From: an uncultured Eubacteriales bacterium
Lineage (GTDB): Bacteria > Bacillota > Clostridia > Oscillospirales > Oscillospiraceae
Assembly (NCBI GenBank): GCA_900543085.1
Contig: UQQF01000016.1
Span: forward strand, 1 to 40,425
DNA: 40,425 bases
Reading direction: 5' to 3'
Below the pieces are notes generated by a model. The model was not told the DNA's origin. It saw only the letters and a program-made list of their open reading frames with translations, and searched no databases. The position numbers and the translations under genes are program-made. Shown in pieces: positions 8,604-15,486 of this stretch (position 1 is the stretch's first letter; every line of letters starts with the position of its first letter).

Positions 8604-9095
8604 TCAGATCCAGGTGAGCAGATACCCGTTGATTAAAGCAACAGCCAAAAACAGAAGAACTCCCCGCAGGAAAGCGTAAAAGTGTTTGCGGGGGTCCGCA
8701 TATAATTCCGGACTTTCCTCGGTGCCGGAAAACCGCACCCGTTTTGTGTGCCGCCACCAAAGCAGGTCGATCACCAAAAAATCAAACAGATTCAGCGCCT
8801 GTCCTAAAAGCAGAGTGTTCAAAAAGTTGCCTGCAAAATATTCCTGCCGGGTGAGAAGCCCCATCGCAAACAGGAGCGCAGTAAACAAAAGCAGATTTCC
8901 AGCGAAGATGGCCGCAGGACCTCGCTGCCGAATATTTCCTGATAGCTCCGGGCGGGCTTTCACAATCTTCTGTACCTCGTCCGGGTAAGTAGAAAAATTA
9001 CGGATGTTTTTCTCGTCGCTCCCGGTGCCCAGCCAGCAAAAAGCCCAAAACAAGGAACACAGGAGCATACCCTCTGCCAGCAGCATTTGAACCAT
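8604..9095 (-). CDS. Small multi-pass membrane protein, paralogue of 9945-10457
   Basis: 163 residues with about four membrane segments (residues about 3-23, 62-82, 88-110 and 141-160). I do not recognise a named family. It shares a pattern with the other membrane protein of this operon: an early YP-x-x-x-x-K stretch, then D-x-x-W, a short basic run, F-S-GTE-x-x-P and a final hydrophobic helix, so the two are probably paralogues. The start could be ATG 9095 or ATG 9086, where the GGAAG spacing is better. It follows the methyltransferase by 14 nt. Its function is unknown; it may form a complex with its sister protein or with the methyltransferase. Confidence 0.75.
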   Translation of the reverse strand: MVQMLLAEGMLLCSLFWAFCWLGTGSDEKNIRNFSTYPDEVQKIVKARPELSGNIRQRGPAAIFAGNLLLFTALLFAMGLLTRQEYFAGNFLNTLLLGQALNLFDFLVIDLLWWRHTKRVRFSGTEESPELYADPRKHFYAFLRGVLLFLAVALINGYLLTWI

Positions 9096-9109
9096 CTTCC
9101 ATCTCCCGA

Positions 9110-9925
9110 TTATTTGCGCCCCGCCAGCATCCGGGAGTCGCCCAGCATCATCATGGCCGCCCGCCGGCGGGAACCGAAAGCCTCCTGGGCCGTGTCGATG
9201 AGCTGCACATCCTCATACCCCATATCCCGCAGCTCCTGGGCGAAGGCTTCCATGTCCCCGTACATGTGGGGCTTCATCTCATCGTTAAGGGCGAACACGC
9301 CGCCCTTTTTCAGCACCCGCAGGGTCTCCCGCAGCAGGGCCCGCTTGTCCGCGCCCGTGATATTGTGATAGACATAATTGCTCACCACGGCGTCGAAGCT
9401 CTCATCCGGGAAGTCCAGCCTATTTGCGTCCCCATGCTGGAACCGGCACCGGGCGGCTACGCCCTCGCTCTCGGCATTTTTCTCGCACATGGCCTGACCA
9501 TAGCCGTAGGCAGAGCCCCAATAGTCGATGCCCACCACCTGGGCCGCCCTCCAGGTGAGGGCCGCCCGGATGGATAGAGCCCCGGAACCGCACCCCACAT
9601 CCAGAAGCTGTCCCTGCCCGTCAAAATCCAGATGGGAGAGGACGACCTGGTGGACCTGCTCCATCATGCCGCCGCCCCCGAAGGCATACTGCCGCCTGAT
9701 CCAGGTGATCCATAAGAGCAGCGCCAGCAAAAGAAGGGCGGCAATCACGAACACCACACCAAGCGCCGTGATATGGAACACCGCAAAGGACAGTACCGCC
9801 AGTACCACAGACAACGCCAAAAGGGCGCCTACCACATAGAAAACAGGGTTTGACATCCAGCTCCCGTAATGTTCCCCATGCGTCCCAAGGCGGATTTCTT
9901 TTTGCTGAACTTGATTTTGCTTCAT
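9110..9925 (-). CDS. Membrane-anchored class I SAM-dependent methyltransferase
   Basis: The longest frame starts at 9934, but AAGGAG abuts that ATG; the ATG at 9925 has a proper 9-nt spacing and is preferred (271 residues). Two membrane helices (about residues 31-52 and 55-78 of the long form) precede a Rossmann methyltransferase domain. Motif I is LLDVGCGSGAL, followed by the acidic motif II region (VVGIDYWG), FDAVVSNYVYHN and a post-motif LRVLKKGG. It acts at the membrane, on an unknown small molecule or lipid. It lies between two related membrane proteins (10 and 14 nt gaps), with a hydrolase downstream. Confidence 0.85.
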   Translation of the reverse strand: MKQNQVQQKEIRLGTHGEHYGSWMSNPVFYVVGALLALSVVLAVLSFAVFHITALGVVFVIAALLLLALLLWITWIRRQYAFGGGGMMEQVHQVVLSHLDFDGQGQLLDVGCGSGALSIRAALTWRAAQVVGIDYWGSAYGYGQAMCEKNAESEGVAARCRFQHGDANRLDFPDESFDAVVSNYVYHNITGADKRALLRETLRVLKKGGVFALNDEMKPHMYGDMEAFAQELRDMGYEDVQLIDTAQEAFGSRRRAAMMMLGDSRMLAGRK

Positions 9926-9944
9926 TTGAACCATCTCCTTATTA

Positions 9945-10457
9945 TCAAATTTTTTGCAGCAGCAGACACAATCCCGCCTGGGCCGCCGCCATGAGGGGGC
10001 ACAGCAAGAGCGGCCACTGGAGCAGATGCTCCGGCAGAGCGTATTCCTTCATCCAGGCTTTGAACCCATAGCCTGGGAGCCCTTCGGTTCCTGAGATGAT
10101 AAAACGGCGTTTTGCTTTTTTCTGTATCAGCCAGAAGTCCAGAAAAAGCAGATCACAGACATTAACGACCATCCACTGGATATACCCCGTCAGGGCCAGA
10201 CGCCAGAAGCCTGTTGTCCCGCCCTCCACAGTACTGACCGCACCATAAAGGAGGAGGGGCAGCAACTCCCCAAAGCAGATCCAAAGCCAGTAAAAACGAT
10301 TTTCGGCCTTTGTCGGCGGTTCTTCTGCCGCCTTGATGATGGCGGGCGGATAGCAGGGAAACATCAGCCGGGGCTTATACAGCGCCACCGCCGCGGCGAA
10401 CAGGTTAAAATAGGCCGCCATGGCAATCCCGTCCAGGATGGTGCGCATCCAGTTCAT
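9945..10457 (-). CDS. Small multi-pass membrane protein, first gene of the cassette
   Basis: About 170 residues with roughly four membrane segments. ATG 10463 is possible, but the AAAGGGGG touching it is correctly spaced (6 nt) for ATG 10457. The pattern CYP-x-x-x-x-K, D-x-x-L/F, KKAKRR and SGTEGLPGYG parallels the protein at 8604-9095, so these are two copies of one unrecognised family flanking the methyltransferase. Transcription probably starts at the promoter at 10565-10593, leaving a leader of about 100 nt that contains one GTTAG-N6-CTAAC site. No function can be assigned. Confidence 0.75.
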   Translation of the reverse strand: MNWMRTILDGIAMAAYFNLFAAAVALYKPRLMFPCYPPAIIKAAEEPPTKAENRFYWLWICFGELLPLLLYGAVSTVEGGTTGFWRLALTGYIQWMVVNVCDLLFLDFWLIQKKAKRRFIISGTEGLPGYGFKAWMKEYALPEHLLQWPLLLCPLMAAAQAGLCLLLQKI

Positions 10458-10480
10458 ATACATCCCCCTTTCACTTATAA

Positions 10481-10496
10481 GTTAGTATTCGCTAAC
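10481..10496. promoter_or_regulatory. Operator candidate GTTAG-N6-CTAAC, site 2
   Basis: GTTAG TATTCG CTAAC, the same 16-bp inverted repeat as at 6952-6967. It sits 24 bp upstream of the cassette's first start codon, in its untranslated leader. Binding here could block elongation or cooperate with site 3 at the promoter. Confidence 0.5.
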
Positions 10497-10564
10497 CAAT
10501 ATGCGCTTAGTATCCAGTATTCCGCCATCCCACTTAACTGCGCTGGGAGGGGAGTTCTTTCTTT

Positions 10565-10593
10565 ATTATAGTTAGCCGTAGGCAACTGGTCAA
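10565..10593 (-). promoter_or_regulatory. Sigma-A promoter of the membrane-protein/methyltransferase operon
   Basis: On the minus strand: TTGACC (10593-10588), 17 bp, TATAAT (10570-10565). The spacer contains GTTAG CCGTAG GCAAC (10571-10586), a variant of the 16-bp inverted repeat seen at 6952 and 10481. An operator in the spacer would fit direct repression. Confidence 0.75.
10571..10586. promoter_or_regulatory. Operator candidate, variant site 3 in the promoter spacer
   Basis: GTTAG-N6-GCAAC, with one half-site identical to sites 1 and 2 and one changed at a single position. It lies exactly between the -35 and -10 boxes of the cassette promoter. Confidence 0.4.
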
Positions 10594-10774
10594 GATGTGG
10601 ATTCGAAAAAGAGGAGAACTCTATACCGGCACAGCCTGGGCCGATTGCACGTCCATTTTGTGCCGTAACGCAAGGAAAGAATCAGACTGGATGGCTATCC
10701 ACCTGGCCATCCAACCATCCAAATCCAATACATTTAAACGGGAACAGGCTATCCATGTGGATAGTCTGTTCCTC
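10594..10774. other. Intergenic region with two hairpins, no gene
   Basis: Between the cassette promoter and the stop of the zinc-ribbon gene I see no credible coding sequence. It holds two hairpins. GGATGGC pairs with GCCATCC at 10689-10712. A longer one at 10741-10772 (GGAACAG-x-CTATCCA with TGGATAG-x-CTGTTCC) lies 2 bp past the zinc-ribbon gene and probably acts as its terminator, although its T-run is short. Confidence 0.5.
10741..10772 (-). terminator. Hairpin terminator candidate after the zinc-ribbon gene
   Basis: A stem of 14 pairs with one internal mismatch and a 2-nt centre, immediately after the stop codon on the minus strand, followed by CCGTTTAAATG. The weak T-run lowers confidence. 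Confidence 0.5.
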
Positions 10775-11800
10775 TTACCCGCCGCAAATTTCCTGAATAA
10801 TAGCCTCTTGCCCAATCATCCAGTTCATAAATTGTACCGTAGATAACTCCCCGTTCTGAATCTGTTTTTTGCGCTGGCCAGCTTCCTTTCGGAATTGTTT
10901 TAGCGCACTTTGCGCTTTCTCCAATTGCTCCCTTGAGACATGGTTCTTTTCCAGCTTCTTGACGCGGTTGTACCAGAACATATACTCTCGCTTGTAGGCC
11001 TGCTCATACTCCGCCTCTTTGGATTTGCGGTCAAAACTCTTTCTTGCCGCCCTTTTACTGGCCTTGCGGCACCGTTCACTGCACAAGTTACTGCGGGCAT
11101 CCGGGGCGAAGAACACCCGCCCACATTGGTTGCAGGTGCGCATGACCATGCCGGCATCCAGTATCCGCTGTCGGTAATAGATAAGAGCCGGCCGCAGGGA
11201 ACCGCTTACCACCGCACATTCAAAGGGAACTTCTCCATGGGGATACCAAATCTCCAGCTTGGCGTCTTCCCGAGCATTCCACACGGGTACGACAGTCTTT
11301 CCCCATTTCCAGTTAGCCATCTCCGGCGAGTATTCCCCAAAGGGCAAGATCAGCAGCTGCGCATACTCCCGCAGGGCTGCTTCCGCTTTATGTTTGTCCC
11401 TTCCTCGACAGCAGCGCAGGTACATCTCCCAAATCTGAATGGCAGCATACAGGGCGGCGGCATTTCCAACGGTCAGCCGGGAGAGAAGCTCTGCCGCTTT
11501 TTGCTCTTGCTCGTCACGCTCTACCGTTTTCCTCGCCGACAGTGCCTCACAAAGGGTCCAAACAGCTTCTGTCCAGCCCTCGGCGGAGCTTTTCCCGAAC
11601 TCGCACCAAAACGCCCCCAGCGGGCGGGTTTGGGCCAGATACAAGGGTTTATCCAAACTACGCAAAGCGGTCCCTACCTCGTATTCTGTTCCCAGCCACA
11701 AATGTTCCTTCAGCTGTTTGGTATTGACTCTCAACGCTAAGACTACACCGTAACCGTCCACCGGGACGGACAGCTGGCATTCAAATTCCAGACGGGGCAT
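10775..11800 (-). CDS. Zinc-ribbon protein of unknown function (DUF6076-like)
   Basis: 341 residues. The central-to-C-terminal part has a clear zinc-ribbon, CNQC-x13-C-x3-C (near residues 222-243), followed by a very basic stretch (RKASKRAARKSFDRK) and a long charged helical region likely to form a coiled coil. The N-terminal 200 residues are mixed alpha/beta with no motif I can name. The layout resembles Firmicute proteins annotated DUF6076, a comparison from memory that a profile search would settle. The basic ribbon suggests nucleic-acid binding. ATG 11800 has only a weak ribosome binding site. It stands alone between two terminators. Confidence 0.7.
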   Translation of the reverse strand: MPRLEFECQLSVPVDGYGVVLALRVNTKQLKEHLWLGTEYEVGTALRSLDKPLYLAQTRPLGAFWCEFGKSSAEGWTEAVWTLCEALSARKTVERDEQEQKAAELLSRLTVGNAAALYAAIQIWEMYLRCCRGRDKHKAEAALREYAQLLILPFGEYSPEMANWKWGKTVVPVWNAREDAKLEIWYPHGEVPFECAVVSGSLRPALIYYRQRILDAGMVMRTCNQCGRVFFAPDARSNLCSERCRKASKRAARKSFDRKSKEAEYEQAYKREYMFWYNRVKKLEKNHVSREQLEKAQSALKQFRKEAGQRKKQIQNGELSTVQFMNWMIGQEAIIQEICGG

Positions 11801-11835
11801 GAGATGCTTGAATAAGAATCAATTTTATTAAAAAA

Positions 11836-11864
11836 GGGGGCGGAAGGTTTCCGTCCCCTTTACT
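11836..11864 (-). terminator. Rho-independent terminator of hxlR-family gene
   Basis: On the minus strand, GGGGACGGAA pairs with TTCCGCCCCC and is followed by TTTTTT (11835-11830). It lies 2-30 bp past the HxlR stop, a textbook terminator. Confidence 0.85.
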
Positions 11865-11865
11865 A

Positions 11866-12219
11866 TTATGGAATGTATTTCATCCCCCACTGTGAAATAG
11901 CATAAAACACTGGCAATAAGTCCTGCCCTTTCTCTGTGAGGGAATACTCCACCCGCAGCGGCATCTCATTATATTGAATGCGCTGCACCAGTTCATCCTT
12001 TTCCAATTCTTTGAGCGCATTGGTTAGCGCCGTATTGGTGATGGGCTTGAGCAGCTTTTTGAGTTCGCCAAACCGCATGGGAGACTTGATGCACAGCTCA
12101 TAGAGGATCTGGAGCTTCCACTTACCCTGCAGCATCTGCACCACCGGCATAACAGGGCAATTGCCACTCTCCGTAAGAATGACGTCGCTTACCTTTTCTT
12201 TGAATTCCTCGTAAGTCAT
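11866..12219 (-). CDS. HxlR family transcriptional regulator
   Basis: 117 residues with the family pattern: a cysteine in GNCPVMPVVQML, then GKWKLQILYEL, MRFGELKKLL, a recognition helix in ITNTALTNALKELEKDELV, and the wing RVEYSLTEKG. HxlR/YodB-type regulators are small winged-helix repressors, several of which sense electrophiles through the N-terminal cysteine; that role here is inference. It is divergent from a flavin reductase gene, and nested GTAC-containing repeats fill the 150-bp gap, so it very likely controls that gene and itself. Confidence 0.92.
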   Translation of the reverse strand: MTYEEFKEKVSDVILTESGNCPVMPVVQMLQGKWKLQILYELCIKSPMRFGELKKLLKPITNTALTNALKELEKDELVQRIQYNEMPLRVEYSLTEKGQDLLPVFYAISQWGMKYIP

Positions 12220-12260
12220 TGTTGATTCCCCACTTTAGACAGGTATTGTTTTTGATACCA

Positions 12261-12317
12261 GGTACAAACAATTTGCGTACTTGATTTATTATGACAATCA
12301 AGTACAATAATTGTACC
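12261..12317. promoter_or_regulatory. HxlR operator candidate, nested inverted repeats
   Basis: A perfect 10-bp inverted repeat GTACTTGATT ... AATCAAGTAC (12277-12286 and 12296-12305) sits inside an outer repeat GGTACAA ... TTGTACC (12261-12267 and 12311-12317). The repeated GTAC half-sites fit one or two dimers of a winged-helix repressor. The block lies midway between the divergent HxlR and flavin reductase genes and covers the plus-strand promoter. Confidence 0.75.
12281..12308 (+). promoter_or_regulatory. Promoter candidate of the flavin reductase gene
   Basis: TTGATT (12281-12286), 16 bp, TACAAT (12303-12308). Both boxes fall inside the HxlR operator candidate. The start point would be near 12315, leaving a leader of about 55 nt with AAAGGATG before ATG 12370. 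Confidence 0.5.
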
Positions 12318-12369
12318 AGCAGAAGCTGGATATGTCAATCTCCAAATCACTCTGAAAGGATGAAACACG

Positions 12370-12873
12370 ATGAGAGAACTGAACATTATGGAGGCCACTG
12401 TCTATTCTTCCCCCAATCCGCTGACTTTGATCTGTTCTTTGAATGAAGATGGCACCACCAACCTGACCCCCATCTGCTTTGTCTCCTATCTCTCTTTCAA
12501 CCCGCCGATGGTGGGATTCGCCGCCGGAAAGCAGTCCCACACCGGCAAGCGTGTGCGGGAGACTGGAAAAGTCATCGTCACGGTCCCCGGTGAAAGTCTG
12601 GCTGGCGCAGTGATGGCCTGCGGCACCTCCACCGGCGCCAAGTTAAACAAGGTGGCCGAAAATCACATCGAAATGAAGTCGGTGGACGGCAGCGACATTC
12701 AGATTCCAGCGGACACCCGGCTGGCTATGGCGGCGACCCTGCAGCAGTCCGTGGAGGTGGGCGACCACATCCTGCACATCTGCCAGGTGGACAAGTTCCT
12801 GGGCGATGAGGACAAGAAAGGTCTGTATGCTTGGAACGGCTTTGGAAAGGTCGCATCTGCGGCAGAAGGTTGA
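12370..12873 (+). CDS. Flavin reductase family protein (FMN-binding split barrel)
   Basis: 167 residues. The pattern NPLTLICSLNEDGTTNLTPICFVSYLSFNPPMVGFAAG matches the flavin-reductase-like domain, in which the S/N-x-x-P region binds FMN. No membrane segment or signal is seen, so it should be a soluble flavoprotein. ATG 12370 is preceded by GAAAGGATGAAACACG. The divergent HxlR regulator suggests induction by reactive or electrophilic compounds. The radical-SAM pair begins 28 nt downstream on the same strand and may be co-transcribed. The physiological substrate is unknown. Confidence 0.88.
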   Translation: MRELNIMEATVYSSPNPLTLICSLNEDGTTNLTPICFVSYLSFNPPMVGFAAGKQSHTGKRVRETGKVIVTVPGESLAGAVMACGTSTGAKLNKVAENHIEMKSVDGSDIQIPADTRLAMAATLQQSVEVGDHILHICQVDKFLGDEDKKGLYAWNGFGKVASAAEG

Positions 12874-12901
12874 ATCTTAAAGCAGGAAGGAGGCGTCAGC
12901 G

Positions 12902-13591
12902 GTGGCCATCTGCATCAAGGACTGTATTCAGAATATGAATCTGGTGATCGGCTGTCCCATTGGCTGCAGCTACTGCTACGCCAGAAACAATGTCCGCCGG
13001 TTCCACATGATCGACGACTTTGAAAAGCCGGAGTTCTTCCCAGGTAAGCTGCGGCTGATGGAGAAGAAGCGTCCTCAAAATTTCCTGCTCACCGGCATGA
13101 GCGATTTTGCCCACTGGCAGACAGAGTGGCGAGATCAGGTATTTTCCAAAATGGCTGAAAATCCACAGCACCAGTATCTGTTCTTGACCAAGCGGCCGGA
13201 GGACATCGTCTTTTCCACCCCATTAGACAATGCCTGGTTCGGCGTGACTGTGACTTCCAGCAGGGAGAAAGGCCGCATCCAGACTTTACGGGAGCACATC
13301 CGCGGCGGGCATTACCATGTGACCTTTGAACCCATGTTTGACAACATCGGTACAGTAGACCTCACTGGCATCGAATGGATCGTCATTGGTACTGAGACTG
13401 GACGCAGGAAGGGCAAGGCCGTCTCCAAACCGGAGTGGGTGTGGAATTTGACTCATCAGGCTCACGCACTTGGTACTCCTGTGTTCATGAAGGAAGATCT
13501 GCTTCCTATCATTGGCGAGGAAAGCATGACACAAGAGCTGCCCCCGGCCTTCTGCCGGGTATTGGAGGAACAGAAAGCATGGCGGAAATAG
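12902..13591 (+). CDS. Radical SAM / DUF5131-like protein, first of the pair
   Basis: 229 residues from GTG 12902, preceded by AAGGAGG. The 4Fe-4S/SAM cysteines are C18-x3-C22-x2-C25 in GCPIGCSYCYARNN. Later segments (FLTKRPE, WFGVTVTSS, VTFEPMFDNIG, WIVIGTETGRRKGKAV) match the DUF5131 / phage Gp37-Gp68 type of radical SAM protein. In many Firmicutes such a gene travels beside a spore-photoproduct-lyase-like radical SAM gene as a mobile pair, and that partner is the next gene, overlapping by 13 nt. The pair's reaction is not known to me. Confidence 0.85.
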   Translation: MAICIKDCIQNMNLVIGCPIGCSYCYARNNVRRFHMIDDFEKPEFFPGKLRLMEKKRPQNFLLTGMSDFAHWQTEWRDQVFSKMAENPQHQYLFLTKRPEDIVFSTPLDNAWFGVTVTSSREKGRIQTLREHIRGGHYHVTFEPMFDNIGTVDLTGIEWIVIGTETGRRKGKAVSKPEWVWNLTHQAHALGTPVFMKEDLLPIIGEESMTQELPPAFCRVLEEQKAWRK

Positions 13592-14489
13592 TGGAAAGCG
13601 GTGTCCTGATCCGGGATGTGGAAACGAAAAACATCATGACCAAATCCACCCTTCCAGTGGGCGGCTATTCGGTGAACCCCTATGTAGGCTGCACCCACGG
13701 CTGTAAGTACTGCTACGCCTCGTTTATGAAGCGATTTACCGGGCATACCGAACCATGGGGCACCTTTCTGGATGTGAAACACTGGCCTGCCATTAAAAAT
13801 CCCCGGAAGTATGCCGGGCAGCGTGTAGTCATCGGCTCGGTGACAGACGGATACCTGCCTCAGGAGGAGCAGTTCGGCAATACCCGCAGGCTGTTGGAGC
13901 AGCTGAAAGGCAGCGGCGCGGAGATTCTGATCTGTACCAAATCCGACTTGGTGGTGCGGGACATCGACTTGCTGAAAGAGATGGGAAAAGTCACTGTTTC
14001 CTGGTCGATTAACACGCTGGATGAGGGTTTCAAAAATGACATGGACAATGCCGTCAGCATCCAGCGGCGGTTGGACGCCATGAAGCAGGTCTATGATGCA
14101 GGCATCCGCACCGTGTGCTTTACCGCTCCGGTTTTTCCCGGTATCACGGATTTCGAGGCCATCTTCCACCGGGTGAAAGACCAGTGCGACCTGGTGTGGC
14201 TGGAAAATCTGAATTTGCGGGGCGGCTTCAAAAAGACATCCTGGCCTATATTCAGGAGAAATACCCTGACCTCATGCCGCTGTACAACGCCATCTATACC
14301 AGAGGAGACAGGGGCTATTTCCGGGAGTTGGAGGAGCGGGCAGAGCGCCTTGCGAGAGAATATGATTGTCCCTTTGTGGACAACGAACTCCCCTACGGCC
14401 GGGCAGAGCCGGGGCATCCGGTCATCGTGGATTACTTTTATCACGAGGAAGTGCGCGGCTCGGAGAACACCGGCCTCAGGAATCGGTGA
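13579..14489 (+). pseudogene. SPL-like radical SAM protein, second of the pair, frameshifted
   Basis: ATG 13579, with GGAGGAA upstream, overlaps the end of the first gene. The cluster C38-x3-C42-x2-C45 lies in NPYVGCTHGCKYCYA, followed by GSVTDGYLPQEE and a TIM-barrel pattern like the spore photoproduct lyase family. At the A-run 14230-14234 (five A) the frame changes. With six A the protein continues smoothly as FKKDILAYIQEKYPDL to the stop at 14487-14489, about 303 residues. As read, the original frame carries on to a stop near 14568 with an unrelated tail. The change could be a homopolymer sequencing error, a true mutation or ribosomal slippage on the A-run. Confidence 0.8.
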
Positions 14490-14506
14490 ACCCCCTTGGC
14501 GCAAAG

Positions 14507-14540
14507 TGAACCCCCTGACGCCCAAAGGGGGTTCATTTGT
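14507..14540 (+). terminator. Rho-independent terminator after the radical-SAM pair
   Basis: TGAACCCCC (14507-14515) pairs with GGGGGTTCA (14527-14535), followed by TTTGT. A second copy of the left arm lies 20 nt upstream (14487-14495, overlapping the stop codon) and could compete for the same right arm. Confidence 0.75.
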
Positions 14541-14567
14541 ATCACAATTAGGGTCATTTGCCAAATA

Positions 14568-14605
14568 GTGAAAAACATCAACCCGCATGGTTGCTGTTTT
14601 TTCAC
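14568..14605. terminator. Bidirectional hairpin terminator
   Basis: A long stem: GTGAAAAACA-x-CAACC pairs with GGTTG-x-TG-T6-CAC around a CGCAT loop. The core (CATCAACC/GGTTGCTG) is followed by T-runs on both strands, so it can end transcription in either direction. Confidence 0.65.
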
Positions 14606-14862
14606 TTATTCATGCGTGTTTACGATCTTATTGTCAATTTGTGTTTATCATCATATTCCGAACTTTTAAAGTCAAATTCAGACAAACGAATTAGCACAAA
14701 AGTTCAAAAATGCTAATGACTTTTGCTAACAAAAAGATGTCAACCGCAGTTACACTTTCAAGAGTTTAAGGGTAGTGCAAATAGGCACCATGTATGTAAT
14801 ACATTGTTTTAAGCGGAGTCTCTCTGCCCAATCCCCATTATTTATCCGGCGCCTTCAGCCTA
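14606..14862. other. AT-rich gene-free stretch at the accessory/core boundary
   Basis: No credible coding sequence. The first 190 bases are distinctly AT-rich compared with both sides, and GC-rich sequence resumes near 14840. A near-palindrome TTAGCaCAAAAGT ... ACTTTTGCTAA lies at 14691-14729. There is no integrase, tRNA or clear att repeat, so a mobile-element end is only a possibility. Confidence 0.4.
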
Positions 14863-15477
14863 CTATCTGTTTTTTGCGGTTTGAGCACATCCGGCGCCTT
14901 GCCTTGTTATCCATCCCACCGCATACAGCCACGGGAGCTTCTCCTCGAGGCTGTCCGAAGCCTTCAGCCCCGTCATGGGTATCGATATTCCGGCCTCCTC
15001 CATGGCGCGGCTGAGCGCGTCCATGAACAGCCCCATCCCAGCCGTCTCCATGTTCCCGGCCGAGGTCGTCTCCACGCCGCAGTTGGGCGAGCGGTTGGCG
15101 CCTATGACGCCCAGGATCTCAAACCCGTGCCTGTGATACTCGCCTATCTGCCACATCACCTGCTCCGCAAGCGCCGTCAGACGTCCGTGCGCGCGAGGCT
15201 TTTGCATTTCAGCACGGATGCGCGTGTTCTCCTCAAGAACGTCTCGCTGCCCGCCCGCCTCGTCGCCGCGGTCAAGCCCCAGGCAGCACAGCTCCGGGCA
15301 CGGCATCTGGACTATGCCGATCTCGCGCTCGAGCAGCGCATACGCGAGCTGTTCAAAGGCCGCAGGCCGGACCGCCGTGCCGTCGGATATGGCGTTCTGA
15401 TTCAAAAGGCAGTGCGCTATGAATACCACTTTTTTACTTCTTCCGTCTTCAAACAAAGCTTCCACCCCGGCTTTCAC
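14863..15477 (-). CDS. TudS/DUF523-related putative Fe-S desulfidase
   Basis: 204 residues from GTG 15477. Conserved cysteines lie in AHCLLNQN (C23), MPCPELCCLGLDR (C60, C64, C65) and GANRSPNCGVE (C133), the pattern of DUF523/TudS-type proteins, which bind a 4Fe-4S cluster used in desulfuration of thio-compounds. The HCLLNQN opening fits the branch NCBI names CD3072-family TudS-related (from memory). A -10 box (TATAAT, 15492-15487) lies only about 10 bp before GTG 15477. Translation may therefore begin at the in-frame GTG 15429, just before VFIAHC, with GAAGAAG upstream. It is single-gene, minus strand, and opposite to the spo0A-like gene. Confidence 0.78.
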   Translation of the reverse strand: MKAGVEALFEDGRSKKVVFIAHCLLNQNAISDGTAVRPAAFEQLAYALLEREIGIVQMPCPELCCLGLDRGDEAGGQRDVLEENTRIRAEMQKPRAHGRLTALAEQVMWQIGEYHRHGFEILGVIGANRSPNCGVETTSAGNMETAGMGLFMDALSRAMEEAGISIPMTGLKASDSLEEKLPWLYAVGWITRQGAGCAQTAKNR

Positions 15478-15486
15478 TGTGCTCTC

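Noticed and set aside
13435..13578. Upstream GTG start for the second radical-SAM gene
   Set aside because: This part reads within the first radical-SAM gene; ATG 13579 has GGAGGAA and begins the family pattern.
14606..14862. CRISPR array or tRNA-associated attachment site in the AT-rich gap
   Set aside because: No regularly spaced repeats and no tRNA gene found; only isolated inverted repeats.
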